DNA of 30,947 nt from a virus. Shown here in pieces: positions 15,324-22,491 of the stretch. Position 1 is the first letter of the stretch. Each line of letters begins with the position of its first letter. The DNA is taken from positions 1 to 30,947 of IMG/VR virus record IMGVR_UViG_3300021185_001185, one strand, 5' to 3'. The notes below the pieces were generated by a model that worked only from the letters and a program-made list of their open reading frames with translations, did no database searches and was not told where the DNA came from. Both the position numbers and the translations under genes were made by a program.

Positions 15324-15694
15324 TACGCTCTCCGATATCTTCGTGTTTTCGTAGCAATAGACTCTGGTTGCTTGGAGAACTGTTTTCCCTTGGCGGTGTC
15401 TTCTCGCTTCTTTCTATTCGTTGCCGCCCTTTCGGATGGTGAGAGTGATGCAACCGCTTTCTTGGGAAGATAACGGGACTCACCTTTTTTACCTGCATAT
15501 TGCCAATCCTGATTGCTCCACTTACGAAGTTTGTTGGTTGGTTTCTTTGCGCCAGAATAAGTGCCACCAGAATCCTTGTAGTATTTGACAGCTAACTGCA
15601 TGGCACGGGCAGAGTGTTTACCACCCATCTTTGCCTTGGCTCTTGCTTTAGCCGCCGCCCATTTCTTTGGGTCACGTTTTGTCGCTGTACTCAT
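15323..15694 (-). CDS. Small basic DUF5872-like protein, 123 aa
   Basis: MSTATKRDPKKWAAAKARAK, KMGGKHSARAMQLAVKYYKD, SGGTYSGAKKPTNKLRKWSN, SRYLPKKAVASLSPSERAA and NRKKREDTAKGKQF. The K-W-A-A-A-K-A-[RK]-[AV]-[KR]-x-x-x-G-G-[KR]-x-S-A-[RK] block plus R-Y-L-P-[KR]-x-A-W-like region is the DUF5872 pattern, found in phages and large eukaryotic viruses; its function is unknown. It is the first gene after the post-capsid terminator, with AGAGGA before the ATG, so expression depends on read-through. Confidence 0.75.
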   Translation of the reverse strand: MSTATKRDPKKWAAAKARAKAKMGGKHSARAMQLAVKYYKDSGGTYSGAKKPTNKLRKWSNQDWQYAGKKGESRYLPKKAVASLSPSERAATNRKKREDTAKGKQFSKQPESIATKTRRYRRA

Positions 15695-15709
15695 AGCTTC
15701 CTCTTAACG

Positions 15710-15740
15710 AAAAAAAGGGGTAGCCGTTGTGACTACCCCT
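15710..15740 (-). terminator. Strong intrinsic terminator after the capsid gene (T7 T-phi position)
   Basis: On the minus strand, AGGGGTAG pairs with CTACCCCT (8 bp, extendable by a U-G and a C-G pair) around the loop ACAAC, followed by seven T. It lies 12 bp past the capsid stop. In T7 the terminator T-phi also sits directly after gene 10, where partial read-through makes capsid mRNA more abundant than tail mRNA. Confidence 0.9.
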
Positions 15741-15752
15741 AGAGAAATTAAC

Positions 15753-16865
15753 TTACACAGAAGACAGGGCGATAGCACAAGCAGGGCGAAGGACGTTATG
15801 CCCCATCGCGTACTTGGCAACCATCAATGTGCCTTGGCGGTTAATTTGATATTCGGATTCTACACCCAAGTCCATAAGCTTAACTGTAGCTACGGCATCC
15901 TGACACACAACCAGACCACGAACTTTCGCGGCGAGGTCAACGAGGTTAACACCATCAGTTGTTGTGTTAGTAATATCGTATGCAGTTGTACGACCTGAAC
16001 CAGCGGTGTTAGCCAGTGGGCGATTGCCCTTTGACTGACCCTTAGATGCACCAGCAGTTTCCATGAGGTCTGCCACGTTTAGGTGGTTTGACATCATTAC
16101 TGGCATACCCGCAATAGAAGGTACAACGCCAGATGCTACAGAACCATTGCCACCGAAGTCGCGGTTCATGTACACAAGCTTGTTACCATCAGTTACGTCA
16201 AGTAACGCATAGTACTGGTCAGGTGGAAGGATAACAACAGCACCGCTGTCGTAGCTTACGTTCTTCTTATCGAACTCTTTCTTCGCATCAAAGATAGCCT
16301 TTGCCAGCTTTGCTGGGTCAGTTACGTCACCGCCAGCCGCGCCGATAGTTACGTTATCTGTAAAGTCTTCTTCACCAAAGTCTTTGTAGTTCTGAACCAA
16401 AGCCGCCGCACGGGTAGCGTTAGTTGACAGAGCCGCTTTTAGTGCGGTGCGAAGGATGTTCTTATCAGCCTCAGTAGCTAGAGCAATACCAGCTTCCTTA
16501 GAGTAGGTTGAACGGACATCGTAGTGGTTGATTGCCTCATCAATGTTAGCAATGAATTGGCTGGAAATCAGTAAATCGTCAATTGTAACGATACGTTCTG
16601 ACGCACGAATTTTGCCGCCAGTAATTTCGTTTCCGGGGGTGTGATACTCAGCAGTTGTGCGACCGAGCATCGGGAAAGATGCAGACTTACCCTTAGTGAT
16701 TGTGCGAGAGCGAACCAGTGGCATCATAATGTTCTTAGCTTCAAACGAGGTGAGAACTTCACCAGCGTACAGCTTTAAGAACAAATCTCGCACATCACCA
16801 GAGAGGTTGGTCTGACCTAGACGCGATACGTCATAGGCTGGATTAGATGCGCCTTGCATAGCCAT
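15753..16865 (-). CDS. Major capsid protein, T7 gp10-like (HK97 fold), 370 aa
   Basis: It aligns by eye with T7 gp10A: LFLKLYAGEVLTSFEAKNI (T7: LFLKVFGGEVLTAF), SRTITKGKSASFPMLGRTTA, RIVTIDDLLISSQFIANID, INHYDVRSTYSKEAGIALA (T7: MNHYDVRSEY), GMPVMMSNHL, VATVKLMDLGVESE and AKYAMGHNVLRPACA (T7: AKYAMGHGGLRPEAA). I place the start at ATG 16865 because GAGGAG precedes it at ideal spacing and the protein then begins MAMQGASNPAYDV, like other capsid proteins; a 23-residue upstream extension is in frame but unsupported. It follows a 218-bp structured intergenic region and is followed by a strong terminator, which fits high-level separate expression. Confidence 0.95.
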   Translation of the reverse strand: MAMQGASNPAYDVSRLGQTNLSGDVRDLFLKLYAGEVLTSFEAKNIMMPLVRSRTITKGKSASFPMLGRTTAEYHTPGNEITGGKIRASERIVTIDDLLISSQFIANIDEAINHYDVRSTYSKEAGIALATEADKNILRTALKAALSTNATRAAALVQNYKDFGEEDFTDNVTIGAAGGDVTDPAKLAKAIFDAKKEFDKKNVSYDSGAVVILPPDQYYALLDVTDGNKLVYMNRDFGGNGSVASGVVPSIAGMPVMMSNHLNVADLMETAGASKGQSKGNRPLANTAGSGRTTAYDITNTTTDGVNLVDLAAKVRGLVVCQDAVATVKLMDLGVESEYQINRQGTLMVAKYAMGHNVLRPACAIALSSV

Positions 16866-17001
16866 CTTTAATCTCCTCAAATTGGTTGATGTTTTTTGAT
16901 GTTTCCATTGGACTTTTTCACGCTCTTTCACCACAGATTATCCCTCGCAAGGGGTCAGGGTTATTCGATTGTTACGAAGTGCCTTATGGCAGGGACAAGT
17001 C

Positions 17002-17038
17002 CCTTTTAAGAACACAGGTTATCTATGTGCTTAAAAGG
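17002..17038 (-). other. Long imperfect hairpin upstream of the capsid gene
   Basis: CCTTTTAAG at 17002-17010 pairs perfectly with CTTAAAAGG at 17030-17038, and the inner ACACA/TGTG region extends the stem imperfectly. It has no T run on its exit side, so an RNA processing site (as RNase III sites in T7) or an mRNA-stabilising 5' structure fits better than a terminator. Confidence 0.5.
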
Positions 17039-17040
17039 AA

Positions 17041-17060
17041 CGGGAGGCCGAAGCCCCCCG
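17041..17060 (-). terminator. GC-rich UUCG hairpin after the scaffold gene, possible weak terminator
   Basis: On the minus strand CGGGGGGC, loop TTCG, GCCTCCCG: eight pairs with one G-U, closed by C(UUCG)G. It is followed by TTCCTTTT rather than a clean T run, so termination would be partial; it could also protect mRNA 3' ends. Confidence 0.5.
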
Positions 17061-17083
17061 CCCTAGTTTCATAGGAGACAGCA

Positions 17084-17836
17084 TTAAAATACCGAAGACC
17101 GAGATAGCTTACGAGCCACTTGGTCACGGTATGCAGGGTCTTTCTCGTATCTTGGGTCAGACATAGCTGAAGTAATTTCAGCCAGACTTTGGAAAGCCCC
17201 TACAGAGACATCTGAGGATTCACCGCCTACTAAATTAGGCTCTACCCCTGTCTCAGAACGATAACGAGCCGCTAACCCCTGAATAGCAAACATGGCAGTA
17301 TCCACGTTGCCGCTGTCTATTTGACCATTGAAAGCCGCTACCTCAGACTCTGCTAAGTTAGCCGCCGCCCACTGTGTCATTTCGTTGTAATATTCCTCAC
17401 CACCTACTGCATCAAAGGCCGTAGTGCGGGTCTGGTCTACCATAGCAAGCTGACCATCTATGAACTGGTCAACAATTTCTGACGGGATGCCAATCTCTTC
17501 AAGGGCATCGTAATGGTCATCACTGAGGCCGCCATCATTCCAAAAGGAATCTGACATATCCTCAAAGTCCAAACCGTTTTCTGCTAGGTAATCGGAAACC
17601 TCTCCTGTTTCCATGTCATCCACTTCAGAGTCTTCATATTCATCATCTGAGTGCAATCTGTTTTCTAGTTGTGAATAAGCCTCTGCCATTTGTTCGGCAG
17701 ACTGAAACTTTTCAGGTAGCCAACTAGGACGCTCTTCCTGAACATTGTCTAACCCTTGGGCCTTTCCCAGCATCTCCTCAACGTATTGCGGGTCTTCTGG
17801 TTTAGCCTCTTGGTGTGTATTTAGTGTATCAACCAT
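17084..17836 (-). CDS. Capsid assembly scaffold, T7 gp9-like, 250 aa
   Basis: A very acidic protein in the gp9 position between portal and capsid genes. The first half has PSWLPEKFQSAEQMAEAYSQ, which is the usual W-L-P-E-K-F motif of marine podovirus scaffolds, then acidic DDEYEDSEVDDMETGEVSD. The middle has VGGEEYYNEMTQWAAANLAE, also typical of this family. The C-terminus (DPRYEKDPAYRDQVARKLSR) is basic and helical, as expected for the part that binds the capsid protein. It is shorter than T7 gp9 (307 aa). It begins 17 bp after the portal gene. Confidence 0.9.
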   Translation of the reverse strand: MVDTLNTHQEAKPEDPQYVEEMLGKAQGLDNVQEERPSWLPEKFQSAEQMAEAYSQLENRLHSDDEYEDSEVDDMETGEVSDYLAENGLDFEDMSDSFWNDGGLSDDHYDALEEIGIPSEIVDQFIDGQLAMVDQTRTTAFDAVGGEEYYNEMTQWAAANLAESEVAAFNGQIDSGNVDTAMFAIQGLAARYRSETGVEPNLVGGESSDVSVGAFQSLAEITSAMSDPRYEKDPAYRDQVARKLSRSSVF

Positions 17837-17853
17837 ATTGCTGTCTCATCATA

Positions 17854-19461
17854 TTATTGTGGTTGTGGTTGTTGCTGTTGCATTTGTTGTTGCAACTCAC
17901 CCATGTCCATATCTTGCATGGACTCTACAAGCTGTGGAGCCGCACGTTCAGCCATCTTAGACATCGTTTGTTGTGACATCTGTTCGTACTGTTGTTGCTT
18001 CATAGCTTCTAGTTGGGCCGCTTTATCTTCTTTGGTTTTAACTAGACCGCCAGTGTCAATTCCAAGGGATGCACCTAATCGGTCTATATAGTCTTCAACA
18101 TTTAGGTTCTCAGCAATAATCTGAGGGCCAAGAGGCTGAAGATATGTTAGGAACTGTGCAAGCTTGTTCAGGTCTTGACCTCTACCTAGAGCCTCTAGTC
18201 CAGTGACAATTTGAGGTTTGATAGAGTCTTTAGGCATCTTAGGCATCTTGCCTGTTGATTCCAGTTTAGCCAGTAATAGCTTTACCAGAGGTACTTGGAA
18301 CTCTTGAGATAAGATGGAGTAGACACCGCCCAAGGCAGTTTCTAACTCTTGCGCCATGTAGCGTACTTCTTCCGCTGTGACTCTCTCTGCGTTCCGCTGT
18401 ACCGCACTGTTGAGCAGAAAAGCGTATGACAAGCGTTCAGTAATTCTTTGGCCTGTCTCTTGGGCTACCCTGAAGTCATTATACTTTTGTACTTGCAGAG
18501 TAGTTACGTCAGCCGCATCGCCTTGGACGATTGCACCATTAGGCGCACGAGCCAACGTACTTTGTTTAGTGGTTCCATTTGGGCGCACTAAGAATAGTAC
18601 CTTAGATGACGCTGATGCTCCTTCTACGATAGCCCTTGTGAGAGCCTCTAGAGAGCGAAGGTCACCAATGTATTCTTCTACATAGCCGCGCCCATAGTCC
18701 TCACCGTCAATTCGGGTGAAGCGTAATGGTATAAATGGATTTTTGTCTAAAGGATATGTACCCCCACTGTTTGGAATAGTCATACCTTTGACTTCTTGGT
18801 AAACTTCCCAATTCTTTTCCTTGCGGCAGATATAGGTGTACAAATCTAACGACTTATTATGAGTGTCGTTTTGTTCATAATCTTCAGCCGTAGCCAGAAT
18901 TTCCTGTGCCTCTTTGGGCAACATCATCTGAGATACGGACTCTTTGGTAATTATCTCAAGGACATTACCCATTGTGTCTCGCTTGACTACATAACGGTCA
19001 AGCCTAAAGACTTTCATCCCACCTTTTTTAGGCATGTACACCAGAGCATTCCCAGCAACAATAAGTTGTTTGAGGGCTTCATGTACTGGTACACGAACCG
19101 CTGATGTCTCAATCTCATTTTGTGAGGCACGTTCAATTCTAGAGAGTGCTTCTTCAACTGCACCCCTTGCGTCTTTTCCAGCAAGAGTTTCGATATCAAA
19201 GTCATCAATGGTTAAACGAAAGAATGGACTATTCGGTGGCAACAACGTCATAAGTAATTTACTTGCTAAGTTGTTTACCCCCCTAGCACCAACTGACTGA
19301 TAAGGATTCTTATACACTGTGGAAGAAGAATGCCCCTCTGGTGGTACTAGGGTAGGAATAGTGAGTTCTGATGCGTCCCTTGCTCTTTGCAGGAATGAAT
19401 GCCTATGAGAATCCAAGGTGGAATACCGTCCCGCAACAGATTTAATTTGAAGGTTTTGCAT
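17854..19461 (-). CDS. Portal (head-tail connector), T7 gp8-like, 535 aa
   Basis: The length equals T7 gp8 (536 aa), and so does the motif order: RARDASELTIPTLVPPEGHS, YQSVGARGVNNLASKLLMTL (T7: WQAVGARGLNNLASKLM), VHEALKQLIVAGNALVYMPK, RLDRYVVKRDTMGNVLEII, RIDGEDYGRGYVEEYIGDLR, SYAFLLNSAVQRNAERVTAE and ALGGVYSILSQEFQVPLVKL. It forms the dodecameric ring through which DNA is packaged and ejected. The C-terminus is a Gln-rich tail (MQQQQPQPQ). GAGGA precedes the ATG. Confidence 0.96.
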   Translation of the reverse strand: MQNLQIKSVAGRYSTLDSHRHSFLQRARDASELTIPTLVPPEGHSSSTVYKNPYQSVGARGVNNLASKLLMTLLPPNSPFFRLTIDDFDIETLAGKDARGAVEEALSRIERASQNEIETSAVRVPVHEALKQLIVAGNALVYMPKKGGMKVFRLDRYVVKRDTMGNVLEIITKESVSQMMLPKEAQEILATAEDYEQNDTHNKSLDLYTYICRKEKNWEVYQEVKGMTIPNSGGTYPLDKNPFIPLRFTRIDGEDYGRGYVEEYIGDLRSLEALTRAIVEGASASSKVLFLVRPNGTTKQSTLARAPNGAIVQGDAADVTTLQVQKYNDFRVAQETGQRITERLSYAFLLNSAVQRNAERVTAEEVRYMAQELETALGGVYSILSQEFQVPLVKLLLAKLESTGKMPKMPKDSIKPQIVTGLEALGRGQDLNKLAQFLTYLQPLGPQIIAENLNVEDYIDRLGASLGIDTGGLVKTKEDKAAQLEAMKQQQYEQMSQQTMSKMAERAAPQLVESMQDMDMGELQQQMQQQQPQPQ

Positions 19462-19473
19462 CGGATATCCTCA

Positions 19474-19854
19474 TTAACGGTATAAGTTCAAACCAGCTTT
19501 TGCGTCACTCTTAGGCTTTTTACCGCCTTGCTGGTTACTATTTAGATTAAGCCCAATCTTTAAGGTTCCTAAATTTGAACTAGGTGTCTTGTTATTAAGA
19601 GAAGATAAAACAGGGGCTTTGGTATCGACTTGATTGAGAGCCTTTTTACGTTTCTTCTTCTTTAGTTTTTTAACCTTTTCCTTCTGTGCTTTCTCCATTT
19701 CGGACAACGGCAGAGCGTTCTTACCCGCGCCTGTCTGCACTGAATTAAAGGAATTACCTTTGTTTGTATTCGACCCCACACTACCGCCTGACCTTGAGCC
19801 AAACAGTGCCTGTATCATCGACATGAAATTTTGGTTTTGGTTTTGTCCTCGCAT
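19474..19854 (-). CDS. Small basic protein before the portal, gp7.3-region paralog (third), 126 aa
   Basis: MRGQNQNQNFMSMIQALFGS is followed by a Ser/Gly/Asn-rich linker, a Lys-rich run (KLKKKKRKKALN), and two related endings, LGTLKIGLNLN and DAKAGLNLYR. The G-L-N-[IL] endings resemble those of the two genes before it and the C-terminus of T7 gp7.3 (GGGINI), which also lies just before gene 8. I infer a gp7.3-like tail or ejection role. AGGAG precedes the ATG. Similarity is limited to short motifs, so homology to the other two is tentative. Confidence 0.6.
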   Translation of the reverse strand: MRGQNQNQNFMSMIQALFGSRSGGSVGSNTNKGNSFNSVQTGAGKNALPLSEMEKAQKEKVKKLKKKKRKKALNQVDTKAPVLSSLNNKTPSSNLGTLKIGLNLNSNQQGGKKPKSDAKAGLNLYR

Positions 19855-19862
19855 AAATACTC

Positions 19863-20120
19863 CTAATCGCTTGAAGGAATATTGAGGCCAGATTTTCCTG
19901 TCCCACCAACATTAGCCACAGCAACATCTAATCCAACACGCAATCCGCGTTTTCCCATACGTTGTTTGCGCCGTTGAGTAGAGTTAACCGCCGCTCCACT
20001 GCTATCAATATCTTTACCGTCTGTTGCGCTTTGAACTGCCGCCGCTGGTGTAGATGCAGACGCGTTTTTACTTGCCTTTTTCCTATTGCTAGGTGGTCTT
20101 TTTGGTTTTCCGCCACACAT
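19863..20120 (-). CDS. Small gp7.3-like protein (second), 85 aa
   Basis: It starts MCGGKPKRPPSNRKKASKNA and ends GKRGLRVGLDVAV ... GGTGKSGLNIPSSD. Its neighbour upstream also starts MC-x-G and ends with a G-K-[KR]-x-[FL]-R-V ... G-x-S-G-L-x-I-P-S block. T7 gp7.3 has KKSLSV ... SGGGINI at its end and the same position next to the portal gene. In T7 gp7.3 is a tail protein needed for adsorption and assembly; the link is inferred from motif and synteny. The ATG overlaps the previous stop (TAATG). Confidence 0.65.
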   Translation of the reverse strand: MCGGKPKRPPSNRKKASKNASASTPAAAVQSATDGKDIDSSGAAVNSTQRRKQRMGKRGLRVGLDVAVANVGGTGKSGLNIPSSD

Positions 20121-20359
20121 TATTTATTACCCCCTTTTGAAGGAATAGATAAACCTGAACCAGCATTGCCAGTAAAAGTACCTAGACTATTTTGGCTAGG
20201 TTTTACTCTGAACTTCTTTTTGCCAGCGGCTTTTCTTTTATTTTTTTCTGACTCTGAATCTACAGCATTAAAATCGACAACACTTGGTTTAGCTGGTGCT
20301 TGTGCTGGCGGTGGTGCTGGAGGCGGCGGAGGTGCAGGTGCTTTACTTCCCAAACACAT
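20120..20359 (-). CDS. Small gp7.3-like protein (first) with Pro/Ala-rich N-terminus, 79 aa
   Basis: MCLGSKAPAPPPPPAPPPAQ, a proline/alanine repeat, then a charged helix (ESEKNKRKAAGKKKFRVK) and the end GSGLSIPSKGGNK. The K-F-R-V ... G-S-G-L-S-I-P-S block matches the next gene. The start overlaps the preceding stop (TAATG) with GAGGA upstream. Its role is probably the same as for T7 gp7.3, as part of the tail or connector; the proline stretch may act as a flexible anchor. There is no catalytic motif. Confidence 0.65.
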   Translation of the reverse strand: MCLGSKAPAPPPPPAPPPAQAPAKPSVVDFNAVDSESEKNKRKAAGKKKFRVKPSQNSLGTFTGNAGSGLSIPSKGGNK

Positions 20360-20544
20360 TAGTATTCGTCCTCTTCGTTTGAATTTAATTGTCGTAATTT
20401 TTCAATCACGCTTTGTTGTCCTTGTAGAAAACGTAACTGCTCAACCGTCATCGTACCGTCTTTTGGTAGTCTGTCGGGAAACTGACGCTGTATGTACTCA
20501 AGGACTTCATTAGTAACCAGTGGTGTATCTGATAATATTTTCAT
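20359..20544 (-). CDS. Hypothetical protein, first gene of the late block, 61 aa
   Basis: MKILSDTPLVTNEVLEYIQR, then QFPDRLPKDGTMTVEQLRFL and an acidic end NSNEEDEY. It looks helical, and I recognise no family. A longer in-frame start at 20601 would run through the terminator hairpin and the promoter, so I use the ATG at 20544. The candidate promoter would start transcripts about 12 bases before this ATG, leaving little room for a Shine-Dalgarno (only GGG is present). The gene overlaps the next one as TAATG. Confidence 0.6.
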   Translation of the reverse strand: MKILSDTPLVTNEVLEYIQRQFPDRLPKDGTMTVEQLRFLQGQQSVIEKLRQLNSNEEDEY

Positions 20545-20555
20545 TGATATAAACC

Positions 20556-20572
20556 CGATAATGTCCATAAAT
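20556..20572 (-). promoter_or_regulatory. SP6-like phage promoter for the late (morphogenesis) genes
   Basis: The minus strand reads ATTTATGGACATTATCG (20572 to 20556) followed by GG. It matches the intergenic site near 29420 at 15 of 17 positions and resembles the SP6 promoter (ATTTAGGTGACACTATAG) with a one-base gap. It is placed exactly between a strong terminator and the first late gene. The inferred start base is the G at 20556. Confidence 0.7.
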
Positions 20573-20599
20573 AAAAAAAGGGCCACCCGAAGGTGACCC
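20573..20599 (-). terminator. Strong intrinsic terminator after the ribonucleotide reductase gene
   Basis: The minus strand reads GGGTCACC, loop TTCG, GGTGGCCC, then seven T. Eight pairs with one U-G wobble and a C(UUCG)G tetraloop. It separates the replication/nucleotide block from the late block. Its T run touches the first base of the candidate late promoter. Confidence 0.92.
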
Positions 20600-20602
20600 A
20601 TA

Positions 20603-20619
20603 AGTTAACTCAGTTAACT
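20603..20619. repeat. Doubled GTTAAC palindrome, copy A (between reductase and terminator)
   Basis: AGTTAACTCAGTTAACT, two perfect 8-bp palindromes one base apart, fills the space between the reductase stop (20623) and the terminator stem. Confidence 0.85.
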
Positions 20620-20622
20620 CTC

Positions 20623-22491
20623 TTAGAGTTCGCAAGCACCAGAAGTACAAGCCAGTTCCTGTGAAGCAACCGTCATGTCATCAGCCTCGCGATAATCTGC
20701 GAAAGAAACTGTAGGCATTCTACTAGCCATTTCCTCATATTGCAAGGCAGTAATCTCTTCATACGGGGCTTGCACATAGGAATGTGACCCATCTTCTCTT
20801 GGTAGGAAGGATACCCCGCCGACCATTCCAAAGTTTTCGTATACATAAGCCCCGACATCAAACCACTCCTCTTCTGAAACGTAAACTGTTATGCTTGGAT
20901 TATGTTCGCACCAGTGATTTCGGTAAGTCATCCATAAGTGTAACTGTTCAAGCGCAGACATATCATTTCTTGTAATAGCATCGTCTGGTGACTTAATAGG
21001 GAACGAGAAAACGTGGTTCAGTGGATTATATGTATCCACCTCACTAGGCATCTGTCTCTCCATCATCCATGTAGCCAAAGGGTCTTTAACATCTGCACGA
21101 ACACGGCGGATGTAATGCTTGGCGTACCGAGGGTGGATACCAGAGGCTACAGAGGCTAACTGACTTACTGTACCGCTAGGCTTAACACAGGTTGTAGCAG
21201 TTGACTGAGGTATACCCAGCTTTTCAGCCCATATCTTGTTTGTCTCAACAACAGTACTCTTTAGGTCTTCCAGAATGTCTGGTAAATTTTCATTCTCTGA
21301 AGTGAGTAGCCAGTTGTCTAAGATGCCTGTGAAGGATACTCCTAACAACCGCTCTTCTTCCATATTCTTCTTCCACGATGGGCGAAGGTATCGGATGTCT
21401 GTTAGGGCTGACTGTAACGTACCCAACAGCGCGGCAATCCTTGCTTTCTCTTTGAGTTGTTCCACAGCATCTTCAGGCCGCACAATTATCTCTGAGAGAT
21501 TACAGCATTGCATACTACGCAACAAAATCTCACCACAAGGGTTAGTGCCAAAGTCATGCTCTGGGTCACGCCGACCACTTTTCTTGGCTTGCTCTTGGGC
21601 CGCTTCCCGATTGAAGATACCTCGCTCACCTGACTTAGATTCATACAGGGAAGTCCACTCGCGTAGGAAAGCCCCCATGTCTGGCTTGCGGCTGTATGAA
21701 ACACTGTTGTTTGCGTATGAGCGGTTTACATTCTCATCCCACCATTGACCTGACTTACAGCCTCGCATCCTATCATCTGCCAAGTCCGATAAGCTAATCA
21801 TCGCGGAGCGGCGTACACCGCCAACTACGACTGCCGCCGCAACAGCACACATAATGTCATGTGCTTCAAGGCTTGTGAGTTTACGACCAGCGGCTTTCTT
21901 AAACACACCTACCGTGAATCTAAATAGGTTCTCTAGTGGGGCAGGGCCAGATGCCCTACCACCAAACACTTTGAGTCTAGCACCAGCGGGGCGGATGCCT
22001 GATAAGTCCCACTGAGGAATCTCTCCAGCATACAAACGGGATATGAGTTTTCTCATACCCTTTGCCCAGCCTGTCTTGCTATCTTCTACCTTGAAGACCT
22101 CATCTGTGTCCTGTAGGTCAGGAACATCTGGTAATTTTTCGACAAACTTTCTCTCAACAGAGTAGCCAACCCCTGTTCCACACATGAGGACATATAGTGC
22201 CTCATCAAATGCTTTAGGGTCATCAATAGCTAAATATGAACAGTTGTACCCTGCAATATTATCTCTATCCAAAGCAGGGCCAGCAGTCATAATAGCCCTC
22301 ATAGAGGGTACGACACCGAGTTCTTTAATCATATTTGCGGCTTTACTTAGTTCCCCCGCCGCCACAGGAAACTTTTCAGAGAAGTATTTGATGTAACGGT
22401 CTACGCTCTCATCCCATGTTTCTCTTCGGCCTTCATCTTCTATAAATCTGGCGTATTTAGATATTGCTATATACTGTTGATATGAGTCCAT
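20623..22491 (-). CDS. nrdJ: Class II (adenosylcobalamin-dependent) ribonucleotide reductase, monomeric, 622 aa
   Basis: It reduces ribonucleotides to deoxyribonucleotides for phage DNA synthesis with coenzyme B12 from the host. N317-P-C-G-E321 carries the thiyl-radical cysteine C319 with its N and E partners. C84 (YNCSYLAID) and C330 (CCNLSE) form the redox pair; C330 lies 11 residues after C319, as in the Lactobacillus leichmannii enzyme. CGTGVGYS, GVSFTGILDN and CVKPSGTVSQLAS build the core. The C-terminal C615-x4-C620 (CTSGAC) shuttles electrons. No small subunit gene is present, which supports class II. The gene starts directly after the MazG stop (TAAATG) and ends the early/middle block before a terminator. 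Confidence 0.93.
   Translation of the reverse strand: MDSYQQYIAISKYARFIEDEGRRETWDESVDRYIKYFSEKFPVAAGELSKAANMIKELGVVPSMRAIMTAGPALDRDNIAGYNCSYLAIDDPKAFDEALYVLMCGTGVGYSVERKFVEKLPDVPDLQDTDEVFKVEDSKTGWAKGMRKLISRLYAGEIPQWDLSGIRPAGARLKVFGGRASGPAPLENLFRFTVGVFKKAAGRKLTSLEAHDIMCAVAAAVVVGGVRRSAMISLSDLADDRMRGCKSGQWWDENVNRSYANNSVSYSRKPDMGAFLREWTSLYESKSGERGIFNREAAQEQAKKSGRRDPEHDFGTNPCGEILLRSMQCCNLSEIIVRPEDAVEQLKEKARIAALLGTLQSALTDIRYLRPSWKKNMEEERLLGVSFTGILDNWLLTSENENLPDILEDLKSTVVETNKIWAEKLGIPQSTATTCVKPSGTVSQLASVASGIHPRYAKHYIRRVRADVKDPLATWMMERQMPSEVDTYNPLNHVFSFPIKSPDDAITRNDMSALEQLHLWMTYRNHWCEHNPSITVYVSEEEWFDVGAYVYENFGMVGGVSFLPREDGSHSYVQAPYEEITALQYEEMASRMPTVSFADYREADDMTVASQELACTSGACEL

Larger units (their letters stand above)
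16866..17083 (-). promoter_or_regulatory. Structured intergenic region before the capsid gene
   Basis: This 218-bp gap is the longest in the window and takes the place of the T7 phi10 promoter region. It holds two hairpins (17002-17038 and 17041-17060), a short CCCT/AGGG stem near 16940, and the capsid ribosome-binding site. I do not find the GGACAYTAT promoter core here. A partial GCACTTCGTAAC resembles the CCACTTTGGTAAC repeat found elsewhere. It may hold a divergent promoter or an RNA processing site. Confidence 0.4.

Noticed and set aside
16866-16934. N-terminal extension of the capsid protein by 23 residues
   Set aside because: The GAGGAG site fits the ATG at 16865, and the extension is basic and unlike capsid N-termini.
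17033-17083. Tiny minus-strand frame MLSPMKLGRGASASRSF after the scaffold gene
   Set aside because: It is 17 codons and runs through the UUCG hairpin; probably incidental.
19962-20513. Plus-strand open frame of 183 codons
   Set aside because: Antisense to the small gp7.3-like genes; its Gly-rich run is the mirror of their Pro/Ala-rich codons.
20545-20601. Longer start for the 61-aa gene
   Set aside because: It would translate the terminator stem, its T run and the promoter.
15753-20619. Host-derived photosynthesis or carbon-metabolism genes expected in cyanopodoviruses
   Set aside because: None found; all genes in this stretch are structural or small virion-type proteins.
21236-21748. Plus-strand open frame of 170 codons
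   Set aside because: Antisense to the reductase gene, whose catalytic motifs fix the true frame.
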